DNA of 64,000 bases. Origin: Paenibacillus tarimensis. Its GTDB lineage: Bacteria > Bacillota > Bacilli > Paenibacillales > Paenibacillaceae. Below are positions 9,589 through 19,003 of the stretch, piece after piece. Made by a program: the position numbers and the translations under genes. Below the pieces are notes generated by a model. It made no database searches and had not been told where the DNA came from. It saw only the letters and a list, made by a program, of their open reading frames with translations. The stretch's first letter is position 1. Every line of letters starts with the position of its first letter. The stretch covers positions 1 to 64,000 of the forward strand of contig NZ_JAKGAO010000014.1 in NCBI RefSeq assembly GCF_021532315.1. Direction: 5' to 3'.

Positions 9589-9684
9589 CGTAAGAGTAAG
9601 GACTACGCCAAGCTGCTATCCTAACACTTAGCCCAACAATAAAGGGCTGGAGCAGGGGATAACCCCCGATCCAACCCATATTCC

Positions 9685-12264
9685 TTACGGCTCAATCCCC
9701 CATACAAGCTGACCGTTCATATATCCGGTAACCTGTTCGTTGTCTGCGAATTGTTTGCTGGATGCGTTGAACGAATAATCGTCAGCCTGGTTGTAGTTGG
9801 ACCAGTCGCTTTTGGAGAAGCGGGCTTGGATTTCTGCGCTCTGGCCCGGATCGAGCGTTCCAGCCGAACTTGTGAAGCCAATTTCCAGAACATAGTCGGC
9901 TCCATTAACCGGAGCTTCCAGTTTAACAAAATTGCTCGTTACATTCGCGTTTCCGATACTGGCCCAGTCGATCCAGAAGCTCTGTGCTTGCTCCCCGTCA
10001 ATCGTATAGTAATACCGAAGCTTGACATCTCGAAGCTGAATGGCCGAATCACCGGTGTTGATTACTTTGAACTTGGGCGATATTCCGTTGGTGGAGGCAC
10101 TTGTATTGCCGTTAAAAGCCTGGATCGTCAAGTCTCCCGCGGGCACTGGAGCACTGCTGTCCGTAACATTTAGGGTAAGAACAGCGTTATTTCCTCCGTT
10201 AAAATGAAAGGTAACCGTGCTCTGACCCACCGGCAGCGTGGCAAGGTAGGATTTGCCCAGAACGACAGCAGTACTTGATGCGGTATAATCCTTGCCCGGC
10301 TCAAGTGTATAATTTCCATTCGTAATGCTTGTAAGCTGTTGTTCGTTTAAGGTCAGGGATACGGAGATATCCTGCTGCAGATTCGCCGCTTTATCAAATG
10401 CCGCATTCACGGGTGAAATCGCTGCTCCCGGTGTGGAATCGACAATGGTGACCTTTAATACGGGATCTTTTCCTTGATTAAAATCCAAAACAATGGAATG
10501 CTCGCCAACCGGCAGCTGGGCAAGGAATGATTTTGTCAGCAGCAGCTCACTTCCGCTCAAGGTATAGTCCTGATTTACAGTGAGTGCATTGGCGCCAGCG
10601 CGGAGGGCGGTTAATGTATTGCCGTTCAAATTTACAGTTATGGCTTGGTCGCTTTGATTAGGGGAGTATTTGTCAAATTCGATGTTTGCAGGTGTGATGG
10701 ATGCGCTTGGGGTAGTTGGATTATCAGCCTTTAAATCAGGCAGCTCATCCAATGTGATGACATAGTCACTTTGATACAGCGTTGTCAGGGTTTCCGGATA
10801 ATTAAAGGCGGGACTCATGAGATGCTCGCCATACCAAGGGCAGAAGTAGAGCCATCCCGCTTTTTCCTCTAATAGATTTTGCAGGCTTGGCACGGTGTCG
10901 TTCTCCGTCATGGCCACCATTTTCGCACCGTCCGTTAAATCAACAAGCTGATAGAAGATCGAGGAAATGGCATCCTCATTGGGAACGCCGGACAAACCGT
11001 CATGGCGGTTGTAGATCGTATTGTATTTGTCATAGCCGACAATATCCACCTGATCGTCGCCGGGATACCATGCCGGAGAAGTGCTGTAAACGTAGCTGTT
11101 GTAGGTCCAGATCAAGTTGTGCAAGCCATACGTCTCCGTAAGCTCGGTATAGAGCTGGTCCCACAGCTTCTTGTAAACGTCAGCGCCAGCCGAAGCCCAC
11201 CAGAACCACGCGCCTTCACCATTCAACCCGCCATTGCCCTCCGCCTCATGATAAGGACGGAAAATAACCGGTACGCCATTTTCTTGCAGAATCAGAAGCT
11301 GTTCCGCCAAATCTTCAATGGTCATCATCACGTATTGATGTTCTTTCGTGCCGGGAACCACCGCATTGGCTGTATTAAAATTGGTCTCCGTCGGCTTGTA
11401 GGTGGCTTCCTTCCAATCTACAAATTCCCCAAGCTCATAGGCATTGAAGTCCCGGGGTACATTGATATGCCAGCTGGCTGTCGCGATCCCGCCCCGGTTA
11501 TTGACCCAATCGATCATCCGCTCGGTTGTCCCGTCTTCCCATCCGTACAGCGGATTATAGTTCATCAAATCGAAGCCGCGGATTGCCGGATATTTACCGG
11601 TTAGATTATAAATCCATTCGAACTCCAGCTCGTGATTGCCGTCATTCCCGCCACCGTAAATCTCCTGCTGGCCTGAGATGATATGATTGCCGTAAACATC
11701 GGTTAAGTAATTCATTAAAGCCTGCGTTTCCGGTGTAGCCTGAGGATCGGTAAGGACAGGCTGTACATCGAGTGGATCAAGATCCGCATAATCTACGGTG
11801 AAGGTGTCAAAATAAGCGAATCCCCAACCGGCCTTCAGTTCGATGGTGTTGCTTCCTTGCTTCAGCTTATGAAAGCCAAAATCGAAATTTGACCATGCGG
11901 TCGTGTAGGGCAGCATATAGGCACCCTTGGTAACACCGTTAACAGCTAGGTTTTGAACCCTGCCGTCTGGACTAAGCTCCTGCATATAGCGCATGGAGAT
12001 GGCATACAAGCCGGCTTCCGGGACCGTCACTTCGAAGGTTAAGGTGCCGGAGTTCTGCATCCAGACAAATCCGCTCCCGGAGTATCCGGGCTTCGGCTGC
12101 CCGTAAACTTGGGTCACCACTTGAAGGTCGGAGCTGAGCTGTGCGTCTTCGCTTTCAATTGTGAAGAGTGCGGTGTCTGCACGGGCGGGCGCTGCCATCA
12201 ATCCGAGCAGCAGAGTGATTGCCAGCATCATTGCGCTTGCCTTCTTGAACAACATGTTCATCAT
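9685..12264 (-). CDS. Secreted modular endo-beta-1,4-mannanase, GH26
   Basis: An 859-residue secreted enzyme hydrolysing beta-mannan. Order: signal peptide cleaved near ARADT (about 29), a CBM35-like module (about 32-155), a GH26 catalytic barrel (about 170-500), two X2-type Ig-like modules (about 520-610 and 615-705, both with the P-VG-S/T pattern near their ends), and a C-terminal family 3 cellulose-binding module (about 710-859, ending VWGIEP). The GH26 acid/base is in FRPYHEAEG (Glu about 342) and the nucleophile in VAMTENDT (Glu about 452). An AGGAAG site precedes the ATG and a perfect cre operator lies just upstream, so carbon-catabolite repression is expected. Confidence 0.93.
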   Translation of the reverse strand: MMNMLFKKASAMMLAITLLLGLMAAPARADTALFTIESEDAQLSSDLQVVTQVYGQPKPGYSGSGFVWMQNSGTLTFEVTVPEAGLYAISMRYMQELSPDGRVQNLAVNGVTKGAYMLPYTTAWSNFDFGFHKLKQGSNTIELKAGWGFAYFDTFTVDYADLDPLDVQPVLTDPQATPETQALMNYLTDVYGNHIISGQQEIYGGGNDGNHELEFEWIYNLTGKYPAIRGFDLMNYNPLYGWEDGTTERMIDWVNNRGGIATASWHINVPRDFNAYELGEFVDWKEATYKPTETNFNTANAVVPGTKEHQYVMMTIEDLAEQLLILQENGVPVIFRPYHEAEGNGGLNGEGAWFWWASAGADVYKKLWDQLYTELTETYGLHNLIWTYNSYVYSTSPAWYPGDDQVDIVGYDKYNTIYNRHDGLSGVPNEDAISSIFYQLVDLTDGAKMVAMTENDTVPSLQNLLEEKAGWLYFCPWYGEHLMSPAFNYPETLTTLYQSDYVITLDELPDLKADNPTTPSASITPANIEFDKYSPNQSDQAITVNLNGNTLTALRAGANALTVNQDYTLSGSELLLTKSFLAQLPVGEHSIVLDFNQGKDPVLKVTIVDSTPGAAISPVNAAFDKAANLQQDISVSLTLNEQQLTSITNGNYTLEPGKDYTASSTAVVLGKSYLATLPVGQSTVTFHFNGGNNAVLTLNVTDSSAPVPAGDLTIQAFNGNTSASTNGISPKFKVINTGDSAIQLRDVKLRYYYTIDGEQAQSFWIDWASIGNANVTSNFVKLEAPVNGADYVLEIGFTSSAGTLDPGQSAEIQARFSKSDWSNYNQADDYSFNASSKQFADNEQVTGYMNGQLVWGIEP

Positions 12265-12316
12265 TTCATCTTCCTTTCCCTATAGAGAGTGATTGAATAG
12301 CGCCGTCCTCAAATTG

Positions 12317-12330
12317 TGATAGCGCTTTCA
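12317..12330 (-). promoter_or_regulatory. cre operator for CcpA upstream of the GH26 mannanase gene
   Basis: Read on the minus strand the site is TGAAAGCGCTATCA, a full match to the cre consensus TGWAANCGNTNWCA, within a longer near-palindrome TGTGAAAGCGCTATCACA. It lies 53-66 bp upstream of the mannanase start, where CcpA/HPr-Ser-P binding would repress transcription during growth on preferred sugars. Confidence 0.85.
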
Positions 12331-12624
12331 CAGCCAACATAACATATGCACTAAATTATGTAAATACATCCAGCTGGTTGTCTTTGATCTGTCCCGTGTT
12401 ATTCTTTGTTTTCCCCACCTCATCCGCTGATTTTGGGCTGTTCAAGGCATAAAACGATTATTTAAGGAGATTATAAGTCAATTCCAAATGCTAAGGAGTT
12501 GACAATAGCCGATGACTAAATCCAGGAGTGACATCGTTAATGCTGCGAACGATATGGAAGTGGATTCAGATGTGAATAGGCACCGATGGTTTGCGGGCTT
12601 ATCCGGTTTTTATCTTCTTTTATA

Positions 12625-12654
12625 TTGCTGCCGCAAAAATAGTATCTTTATAAT
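12625..12654 (+). promoter_or_regulatory. Possible SigA-type promoter of the first sigma-factor fusion gene
   Basis: TATAAT at 12649-12654 is perfect; TTGCTG at 12625-12630 is a weak -35 with an 18-bp spacer. It lies 37 bp before the preferred start at 12691. The rest of the 426-bp gap 12265-12690 shows only the cre site and no supportable gene. Confidence 0.4.
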
Positions 12655-12690
12655 AGAAGTATATGGGATATGAAGGCGGGAATAACATTC

Positions 12691-14271
12691 ATGGAGGAAT
12701 TAAGCTCCGACGAGGAACTGGTTGCCCGCGCGCAGAGCGGAGAACGGGAAGCTTTTAATCAGCTAGTAAGCATGCACCGTATGAAGGCGGTTTCATGGGC
12801 GAACCGGTTTACGAAGGATACCTACCTTGCGGAGGACATCGTTCAGGATGCTTTTATCCGCTCCTATTTGTACCTGGAAACCTTGGAACGGACAGATCGT
12901 TTCATTCCTTGGCTGAAAAGTATCGTGATGAATAAGGCGATCGATCATCTACGCAAAAACCGTTCGGCAAGCTGCGGGAGCGAGTTGACGGAACAGCTGT
13001 CTGCGGGTGAATCATTCAATCCCGAGCTGCGGTATATCGACCAAGAAACACTTGAGTCGGTGAGAACGATTTCCTCCTCGTTGAGTGAAAGAAGCCAAAT
13101 CATTTTCAATGATCATTTTTTTCGGAATCTGTCGCCGCAGGAAATTGCCGAACGTCACCAACTAACCGTCCCTAATATTTATAATGTACTCTCCAGAGCA
13201 AAGGCAAAGCTTCGGGATCACATTTACACGCAGGAAACCGAACGCTACGCATTGCAAAGAAGAGAATCCGGCTGCCCGGGAAGCAGCCTGCTTGCGTTTC
13301 CGCGAACAAGCATGAGGTACGTTTCCTTGGGCAGTGTGATGTACGAGGTGCTTCAATATACGCCCTACCGTTCCCTTTCGCTCAGTGAGGTGATGGGAAT
13401 TTCAGGGCAGGCATTTCGAATCCAAGTGACGGAGGACGTCGGATTCAGCAGCAGTATGATTTATAATTGGAAGGCTGTAATGGAGAGGACGGCCAGCTTG
13501 CTAGGCTGCTCTTCCCTGGGGGTTGGAGAGCCGGACTGTTCCTTGACGCCGGAGCTGCTCCTGCGCTCGCTTCACATTGTTCACCAGGCGGTCGATCATG
13601 GTGTCCCGGCTATGGTATGGAATCTGGTGCAGGGCGAATTCGGATTAATGTATGGCTACGACGATGACCAGAGACGCTTCTATTGCCGGGATGCATCAGG
13701 GCATTCAAGAGAGATTGCGTACGAGTCGCTTGGCAGATTGACCAATGAGAGCGATTTGTTCGTGGCCTGCATTGGTTTAGAAGGTACCCGGCCTATTGAA
13801 TTGTCTGGATCGTCCCATGCGTACGCCTTGGAGGCTATCGTAGCTCATGCCTTGGGGGAGGAGCCGGCTGTGCCGGGCTATGTGCAGGGATTGAAAGCTT
13901 ATGACACATGGATTGAAGCAGTGCGAAATGGAGAAGTGGTTCCGGTCTCCCACGCCTATCAAGTGGCCCAATTAGCAGAGGCAAGAGAGCATGCGGTGGC
14001 CTACCTGAAACTATTGGCGACAAAAGAGCCTTTCCGAACGAGGTCTGTTCTTGGAGGACTGCTGGACCTCGCGATTGACCGGTTCGAGCAGGTCCGGAAG
14101 CTGTACGTGAATCTTTACCCGTCTTTCCCGTATGGCATGCGGGGGTACAAGCTTGATCTTGGCGCGCAAACCATAGAGCTTCTTGAGCAAGTAAAGGCAG
14201 CGGAAACAGATGGAATCCGGTTGCTGGAGAAAATTTTAAATAACATTCCTTCAGATGATGATAGAAAATAG
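12691..14271 (+). CDS. ECF sigma factor fused to a BtrH/C39-like domain (Cys and His lost)
   Basis: A 526-residue fusion. Residues about 5-185 form a complete ECF sigma factor: region 2 with EDIVQDAFIRSY at about 48 and region 4 helix-turn-helix with LSPQEIAERHQLTVPN at about 146. Residues about 205-526 align with the protein at 22658: shared LLQYT/VLQYT, an EVMG/EVNG step, and a strikingly similar EFGLMYGYDDD. At the position of that protein's Cys (YCLWG) this one has Val, and the His position is Glu, so the domain looks catalytically dead and may be a ligand sensor. The start at 12691 has GGCGGG upstream; an in-frame ATG lies at 12670. A VOC gene follows 50 bp downstream. Confidence 0.85.
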   Translation: MEELSSDEELVARAQSGEREAFNQLVSMHRMKAVSWANRFTKDTYLAEDIVQDAFIRSYLYLETLERTDRFIPWLKSIVMNKAIDHLRKNRSASCGSELTEQLSAGESFNPELRYIDQETLESVRTISSSLSERSQIIFNDHFFRNLSPQEIAERHQLTVPNIYNVLSRAKAKLRDHIYTQETERYALQRRESGCPGSSLLAFPRTSMRYVSLGSVMYEVLQYTPYRSLSLSEVMGISGQAFRIQVTEDVGFSSSMIYNWKAVMERTASLLGCSSLGVGEPDCSLTPELLLRSLHIVHQAVDHGVPAMVWNLVQGEFGLMYGYDDDQRRFYCRDASGHSREIAYESLGRLTNESDLFVACIGLEGTRPIELSGSSHAYALEAIVAHALGEEPAVPGYVQGLKAYDTWIEAVRNGEVVPVSHAYQVAQLAEAREHAVAYLKLLATKEPFRTRSVLGGLLDLAIDRFEQVRKLYVNLYPSFPYGMRGYKLDLGAQTIELLEQVKAAETDGIRLLEKILNNIPSDDDRK

Positions 14272-14321
14272 CTGAGACCTCCGTCTAATAAGTAGATCAA
14301 CAAAACAAGGAGGAATTTTCT

Positions 14322-15086
14322 ATGGAACCAATCGTCTCGAACCGCTCGGGAATAACGGTCATCGGAAGCTCGATTATTCATGTAGAGAATCTGCGCAAGA
14401 CAGCTGAATGGTACTCCGAGCTGCTGAACATGCCCCTGGACCAATTTGACGAGAATACGCCGTTCTATGTGTTTGATATGAACAACGATGTCAACCTGAT
14501 GCTGGATGACCACCGGAACATGCCACAGGCAAAGTACCCGATATATATGTTGAAGTCGAACGATATTAACCGTTCGTATGCATTCGTGAAGGAGTCCGAC
14601 ATCCCCGTTGTGCTGGATATTCAGCGGCCGCACCCGGGCTTGTCGTATTTTAATGTAGAGGATTCCGAGGGGAATGTCCTCATGATCACCCAGTCAGATT
14701 GGGTCAATCCGTCGCCCGTCGTCCCTTCCAGCCCGCATCACCCGGTGAAGAATCATATTCGCAGTATAGTAGTGCCTGTCCAGAACTTAAAGCGTGCTAC
14801 AGAGTGGTACAGCAGCCTGCTTAACCAGCCGATCAAGCCCGAACGCGTGGACGGCGGTCCGATTTACTGGTTCGACATGGATAACGGAACAGGTATCCTG
14901 CTGGACGATAACCGGAATAACACAGACCTCAGCGAATATCCGACATTCATGCTGAGGGCCGATAATATTAAGGAGGCTTATCAGTTCCTGGTAGATAAAG
15001 GGGCTGATATTGTACGGGATATTCAATATGATCATTACTTTATGGTGAAGGATATCGAGGGCAACATGATCATGATTTGCGCCTAA
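14322..15086 (+). CDS. Double-domain VOC (glyoxalase/bleomycin-resistance) protein
   Basis: A 254-residue protein made of two tandem vicinal-oxygen-chelate domains (about 8-125 and 143-254), each with the paired pattern ...TAEWYSELL... and ...WYSSLLNQP..., ...FDMNN.../...FDMDN..., and ending D(S/I)EGN. Such proteins are metal-dependent lyases or dioxygenases, or drug-binding resistance proteins; no substrate can be named. AAGGAGGA lies before the ATG. It sits 50 bp after the sigma fusion on the same strand and could be its co-transcribed partner. Confidence 0.85.
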   Translation: MEPIVSNRSGITVIGSSIIHVENLRKTAEWYSELLNMPLDQFDENTPFYVFDMNNDVNLMLDDHRNMPQAKYPIYMLKSNDINRSYAFVKESDIPVVLDIQRPHPGLSYFNVEDSEGNVLMITQSDWVNPSPVVPSSPHHPVKNHIRSIVVPVQNLKRATEWYSSLLNQPIKPERVDGGPIYWFDMDNGTGILLDDNRNNTDLSEYPTFMLRADNIKEAYQFLVDKGADIVRDIQYDHYFMVKDIEGNMIMICA

Positions 15087-15126
15087 GAATCTGCCGAGGA
15101 TTCGTTCCCTGCCGTTCAAAATCCAA

Positions 15127-15155
15127 CAACCCTGACAGATAAGCTGTCAGGGTTG
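15127..15155. terminator. Perfect 12-bp inverted repeat, terminator or operator
   Basis: CAACCCTGACAG (15127-15138) pairs with CTGTCAGGGTTG (15144-15155) around a 5-nt loop. It lies 41 bp after the VOC gene and 45 bp before the oxidoreductase. No T-run follows, so it could be a terminator or a repressor site for the next gene. Confidence 0.5.
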
Positions 15156-15199
15156 CTGCGTTATAATGCGGTGACCACGACAAAGAGGAGGCAGGAGAT

Positions 15200-16165
15200 A
15201 TGAGCATTCCTAACGAAATGAGAGCTGTTGTCATTGAGAGGTTTGGTGGTCCGGAGGAACTTAAGCTGGGCAGCATCCCCATTCCAGAGATCGGGCCTCG
15301 CGAGGTTCTAGTGAATGTGGAGTATGCGGGCGTCGGCGTGTGGGATACATTCGAACGGAAGGGCGGATACGCGGAGATGCTCGGGCTTAAGCCTGAATTC
15401 CCATATGTGCTGGGTTCAGAAGGAGCCGGTACGGTCGCGGCACTAGGCGATGAGGTTACTGGTTTCCAAATTGGAGACAAGGTATATGCAGCAGGCTTCC
15501 TTAATCCCAAGGGAGGATTTTATGCCGAATATGCAGCGGTGGATGCGGGGCATGTCTCCATCATTCCTGCAGGCATGCCGCTAAGAGAGGCTAGTGCAAT
15601 CCTTGGCGTGGGGCTGACAGCGCTGCGCGGTATTCAGGATATTTTACAGCTTAGAGAAGGAGAATCTATAATGATTGCAGGTGCCAGCGGCGGTATCGGC
15701 CACCTGGCGGCACAGCTTGCGGATCGTATAGGAGCCCGGGTCTTTGCAATGGCCTCGGGCGAGGATGGGACAGCGGTGGTCAGGAAGCTTATCACTGGTA
15801 CGGCCATAGACGGGCGGAGAGAAGACTGGATGGCTGCTGCTAGGCAGTTTGCGCCACAGGGCTTCGATGCCGCACTGCTGACTTTCGGTGGCGGGCAGGC
15901 GGAAGCAGCAGTTCAGTATGTCCGCAAGGGCGGACGGATAGCTTATCCAAACGGTATACACCCGGAGCCTCAGGCCCGGCCGGACAAGACTATCAACGGG
16001 TATAACGGCGATCCTGATCCGGAGATCATTCAGCAGCTTGACTCCTTCATCCGGGCAGGCGTAACCGTCCACATAGCACATACCTTTGAGCTTAAGGACG
16101 CCGCGGCATGCCATGCCGCGCTTGAGCAGCATTATCCGGGCAAGATCTGTCTTCGGATCACTTAG
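15200..16165 (+). CDS. NADPH:quinone oxidoreductase, zinc-independent MDR family
   Basis: A 321-residue medium-chain dehydrogenase/reductase. It has the catalytic-domain opening MRAVVIERFGGPEEL, the GSEGAGTV segment, and a Rossmann nucleotide-binding motif AGASGGIGHLAAQLA at about 155-170. The structural-zinc cysteine cluster is absent, as in QOR-type enzymes that reduce quinones or enones with NADPH. A GAGGAGGCAGGAG ribosome site precedes the ATG. It seems to be an ordinary metabolic or detoxification gene. Confidence 0.88.
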   Translation: MSIPNEMRAVVIERFGGPEELKLGSIPIPEIGPREVLVNVEYAGVGVWDTFERKGGYAEMLGLKPEFPYVLGSEGAGTVAALGDEVTGFQIGDKVYAAGFLNPKGGFYAEYAAVDAGHVSIIPAGMPLREASAILGVGLTALRGIQDILQLREGESIMIAGASGGIGHLAAQLADRIGARVFAMASGEDGTAVVRKLITGTAIDGRREDWMAAARQFAPQGFDAALLTFGGGQAEAAVQYVRKGGRIAYPNGIHPEPQARPDKTINGYNGDPDPEIIQQLDSFIRAGVTVHIAHTFELKDAAACHAALEQHYPGKICLRIT

Positions 16166-16192
16166 ATGTAACTATTTGGGGGGGGATGAAGC

Positions 16193-16606
16193 ATGACGAA
16201 CGATATCGAGATATCCCATAGGGCACCTGACCCTGAGGAATACAATGTCCTTAGAGTCAAAGCCGGTTTGAGCCCAAAGGATTTGGCCGGGGCCAAGATT
16301 GGCCTGCAGAATTCTATATTTGTGATGACCTTGAGAAACCCTGATCAACAGCTGGTAGGAATGGGGAGGGTTATTGGGGATGGCGGGTGCTTTTATCAAG
16401 TGGTAGATATCGCTGTTGATCCGGATTATCAGGGAAAGGGATATGGCAAGATGATTATGACGGAGTTAATGAACTATCTGGATACCAATGCGCCGAAGGA
16501 TTCCTATGTAAGTCTCATTGCAGATGTTCCGGCAGACGGCTTGTACAAGCAGTATGGATTTGAGTATACCGCCCCCAAGTCCGTTGGAATGTTTAAGCGT
16601 TATTAA
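16193..16606 (+). CDS. GNAT family N-acetyltransferase
   Basis: A 137-residue single-domain protein with the GNAT core: VVDIAVDPDYQGKGYGKMIM (motif A, acetyl-CoA pyrophosphate loop Q-G-K-G-Y-G) at about 67-86 and a late GLYKQYGFEYT motif. It transfers an acetyl group to an unknown amine. GGGGGGATG lies just before the ATG; it is 27 bp after the oxidoreductase and probably in the same transcript. Confidence 0.88.
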   Translation: MTNDIEISHRAPDPEEYNVLRVKAGLSPKDLAGAKIGLQNSIFVMTLRNPDQQLVGMGRVIGDGGCFYQVVDIAVDPDYQGKGYGKMIMTELMNYLDTNAPKDSYVSLIADVPADGLYKQYGFEYTAPKSVGMFKRY

Positions 16607-16859
16607 AGTCGCTGGAGGTCTGTTCATCTTACTGTGCCTGCTGTGCTGCTTCCAGGCTGATACATAATCGCAAATTCTCTGTAGACTAAGTGGATTAGAA
16701 AGTTTACTCAATTCCATACATTAGACAACTCTCATGATATTCTCATATAGCGCTATAGATCCCGTCCCATTAAGCTTTGCTTTCTCCGTGGAATATATTA
16801 GGCTGTTTTAAAACTGCTATAGTGGGTTGGTAAGACAACACACTAGGAGGTAAACAACA

Positions 16860-17570
16860 TTGCAACCGGGAACATTAAAACGGAGAATCATCACCGCCAG
16901 CCTATGTGCGGCAATTAGTATAACGGCCTTTGGTTTTGGACAAGCCCCGGCGGTATCAGCCGCCACATCCTATGAAACTAAAGTGACTTCCGGTGTAAAT
17001 ATGCGGACGGAACCCAGCTTGAGCGGAGAAAGAATACGAATGCTGAAGACGGGGGAATCTATACATGTCATATCAAAGGTGAATGCCTATTGGCTTAAAG
17101 TAAGAACGCAGCAGGGCAGAACGGGATATGTCTCGGCAAACGCTGACTATACGAATTACAGCGGCGGCAAATCCTCCGTCAGCAGCTCATCCAAGGCAGA
17201 CCGGATTATAGAGCTTGCCATGAGTTACAGAGGCCGGGTCAGCTACGATTTTGGTACCCGGAACCCAGACCGTCTCATCTTCGACTGCTCCTCGTTTACT
17301 CAGTTTATCTACGGCAAAGCCGGAGTGGATTTGAAATGGGGAACGAAAGACCAGAAGCGTCAGGGCTTTGCCGTAAGCAAGAAGAATCTGCGCAAAGGCG
17401 ACCTCGTATTTTTCGATACCAATAATAACGGCAGCATCAATCACGTCGGCATCTATATGGGCGGCGGTAAATTTATTCATAATGCTCCATCCGTGGATGG
17501 AATCGCTATTAACGAGATCAACTCTGGCTGGTGGTCGAAGCATTACGTCAGTGCCCGCAGGGTATTGTAG
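16860..17570 (+). CDS. Secreted NlpC/P60 cell-wall endopeptidase with SH3 domain
   Basis: A 236-residue exported peptidoglycan hydrolase. The start is TTG, set by AGGAGG 11 bp upstream and by the signal peptide that follows (cleavage near VSAATSY, about 38). An SH3b domain (about 40-98, TSGVNMRTEPS) is linked by a Ser-rich stretch to an NlpC/P60 domain (about 115-236) with catalytic Cys143 in FDCSSFTQ, His in NHVGIYMG and a third polar residue in FIHNAP. It should cleave D-Glu/DAP-type bonds in stem peptides. A long terminator follows. Confidence 0.92.
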   Translation: MQPGTLKRRIITASLCAAISITAFGFGQAPAVSAATSYETKVTSGVNMRTEPSLSGERIRMLKTGESIHVISKVNAYWLKVRTQQGRTGYVSANADYTNYSGGKSSVSSSSKADRIIELAMSYRGRVSYDFGTRNPDRLIFDCSSFTQFIYGKAGVDLKWGTKDQKRQGFAVSKKNLRKGDLVFFDTNNNGSINHVGIYMGGGKFIHNAPSVDGIAINEINSGWWSKHYVSARRVL

Positions 17571-17634
17571 CTCCGTTATGGACAGACCGATCTGAAAGCA
17601 GCGGTTTAATAGAATCGAAGCTAAACTAGACAGC

Positions 17635-17692
17635 GAAAAACCCGGGTTGGAAAAGGGGCAATCCCCATTTACCAAATCCGGGTTTTCTTTTT
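17635..17692 (+). terminator. Terminator between NlpC/P60 and metallophosphoesterase genes
   Basis: GAAAACCCGG-type arms (about 17636-17645 with 17678-17687) enclose an inner GGGG/CCCC pair and are followed by a T-run. It lies between convergent genes and has A- and T-runs on both sides, so it could work in both directions. Confidence 0.75.
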
Positions 17693-17725
17693 ACTTGACG
17701 TCTATAATAGACACGCAGTGCGCTG

Positions 17726-18826
17726 CTATTCGAACTGGATTTGAATATGGGCAATTTCAGAGCGTGTGCCAATCCGGATCGGCGGGCCCCAGAAGCCAAA
17801 GCCGGATGTCACGACTGAGTGCATCCGCCCCTTTTGCAGGTAACCCCAGTCATTCTCGTAGATCGCATCGGTAATCAGGCTGCCGGGGAACAGCTGGCCG
17901 CGGTGGGTATGGCCCGATACCATGAGATCAATGCCTTCCTGCTCTGCGATATCAAGCTCGTAAGGCTGATGATCGAGCAGAATGACAGGCTTATCAGGGT
18001 CGACACCATCCATAAGCGCGTTCAGAGGCAGTCTTTCCGGATCAATCCGGTCCTTGCGTCCGACAAGCGTCAGCTCTCCTTGAATGCTCAGAGTCTCATC
18101 ATACAACACAGTGATTCCGCTCTGCTCCAGCGCTCCAATCAGCTCCTGCATGGTGCCGTCATGCTTATCATGGTTGCCAAGTGTTGCATATACACCATAC
18201 GGAGCATGAAGTCCTGACAAGGTCTCACCAATATTCTGATTAAGGAATGGCTGAATGTCATCGTCGAACAGATCGCCCGGCAGCAGGATAAGGTCCGGGT
18301 TCAGCGCGTTGATTTCCTTCACCAGACGCTCTGCATGATCTTTGCCGGACAGCAGGCCAAAATGCGTATCCGCCGCCATGGCAATATCCAGGGTATCGAG
18401 TGAAGATGTCCCCTTGTCCATCTTGATCTCATACGTTCTGACAACAGGATTGTATGCATTATAAGTACCGTATGCCATAAAGGACAGAAGCAGGATCAGA
18501 GTCACTGCACCTGCCCACTTCTGTGTACCGTGCCTTGGCAGCCAGGTGAGCCGCAGCAGGATGACGGTAACATGGGCAAGCGGAACCAGCAGCAGCAGCA
18601 AATAAAACAGCGCCATCCAATAAGCGCCGATAATATTTAGAATGGTAAGGCCCGACATGCGGCCCAGAATGAAGGACGTTGCGGCAAGTATGACGACGAT
18701 AGTGTAGAGAATCTTGAAACGCCGGGTGGATGATCTGGGACGAAGCCAGCGGTAGCCCCGCCAGCCGATATAATAGACGATCCCGCCATAGATCAGCAAT
18801 GCGGCCAATAGAACTACGATGAACAT
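17726..18826 (-). CDS. Membrane metallophosphoesterase (YkuE/YaeI type)
   Basis: A 366-residue protein. The start at 18826 is chosen because TCAGGAGA lies 9 bp upstream and a hydrophobic segment begins at once. About four membrane spans (to residue 125) precede a calcineurin-like phosphoesterase domain with the dimetal motifs ADTHFG, GDLFDDD, GNHDKHDG and GHTHRGQLFP. This is the layout of a family that includes UDP-2,3-diacylglucosamine hydrolase-like and YkuE-type enzymes; the substrate is unknown. An unremarkable 177-bp gap separates it from the phosphatase remnant upstream. Confidence 0.88.
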   Translation of the reverse strand: MFIVVLLAALLIYGGIVYYIGWRGYRWLRPRSSTRRFKILYTIVVILAATSFILGRMSGLTILNIIGAYWMALFYLLLLLVPLAHVTVILLRLTWLPRHGTQKWAGAVTLILLLSFMAYGTYNAYNPVVRTYEIKMDKGTSSLDTLDIAMAADTHFGLLSGKDHAERLVKEINALNPDLILLPGDLFDDDIQPFLNQNIGETLSGLHAPYGVYATLGNHDKHDGTMQELIGALEQSGITVLYDETLSIQGELTLVGRKDRIDPERLPLNALMDGVDPDKPVILLDHQPYELDIAEQEGIDLMVSGHTHRGQLFPGSLITDAIYENDWGYLQKGRMHSVVTSGFGFWGPPIRIGTRSEIAHIQIQFE

Positions 18827-19003
18827 GATGCATTCTCCTGACTTAAGGCCATGATAATTTAGCAAATTGTTTAACGCAGCCGGGCGGAATAGTCCAGACA
18901 CTGCGCCATGCATAGTAAATCAGTCGGACAACCATTATTTTAATTCATTCAGCAGGCGAATGGTATAGCTTTATTTAATCTCTGGCAATAACCGCTCATC
19001 TGC

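Noticed and set aside
11002-11604. A 200-codon plus-strand open frame opposite the mannanase gene.
   Set aside because: It lies wholly antisense to the conserved GH26 catalytic domain and shows no recognisable motif or ribosome site.
1-12264. The idea that the NRPS fragment belongs to the same pathway as the downstream ACP-rich locus.
   Set aside because: Terminators, a surface protein, hydrolases and a mannanase gene lie between, and no NRPS-type domains recur after 12 kb except free-standing adenylating enzymes.
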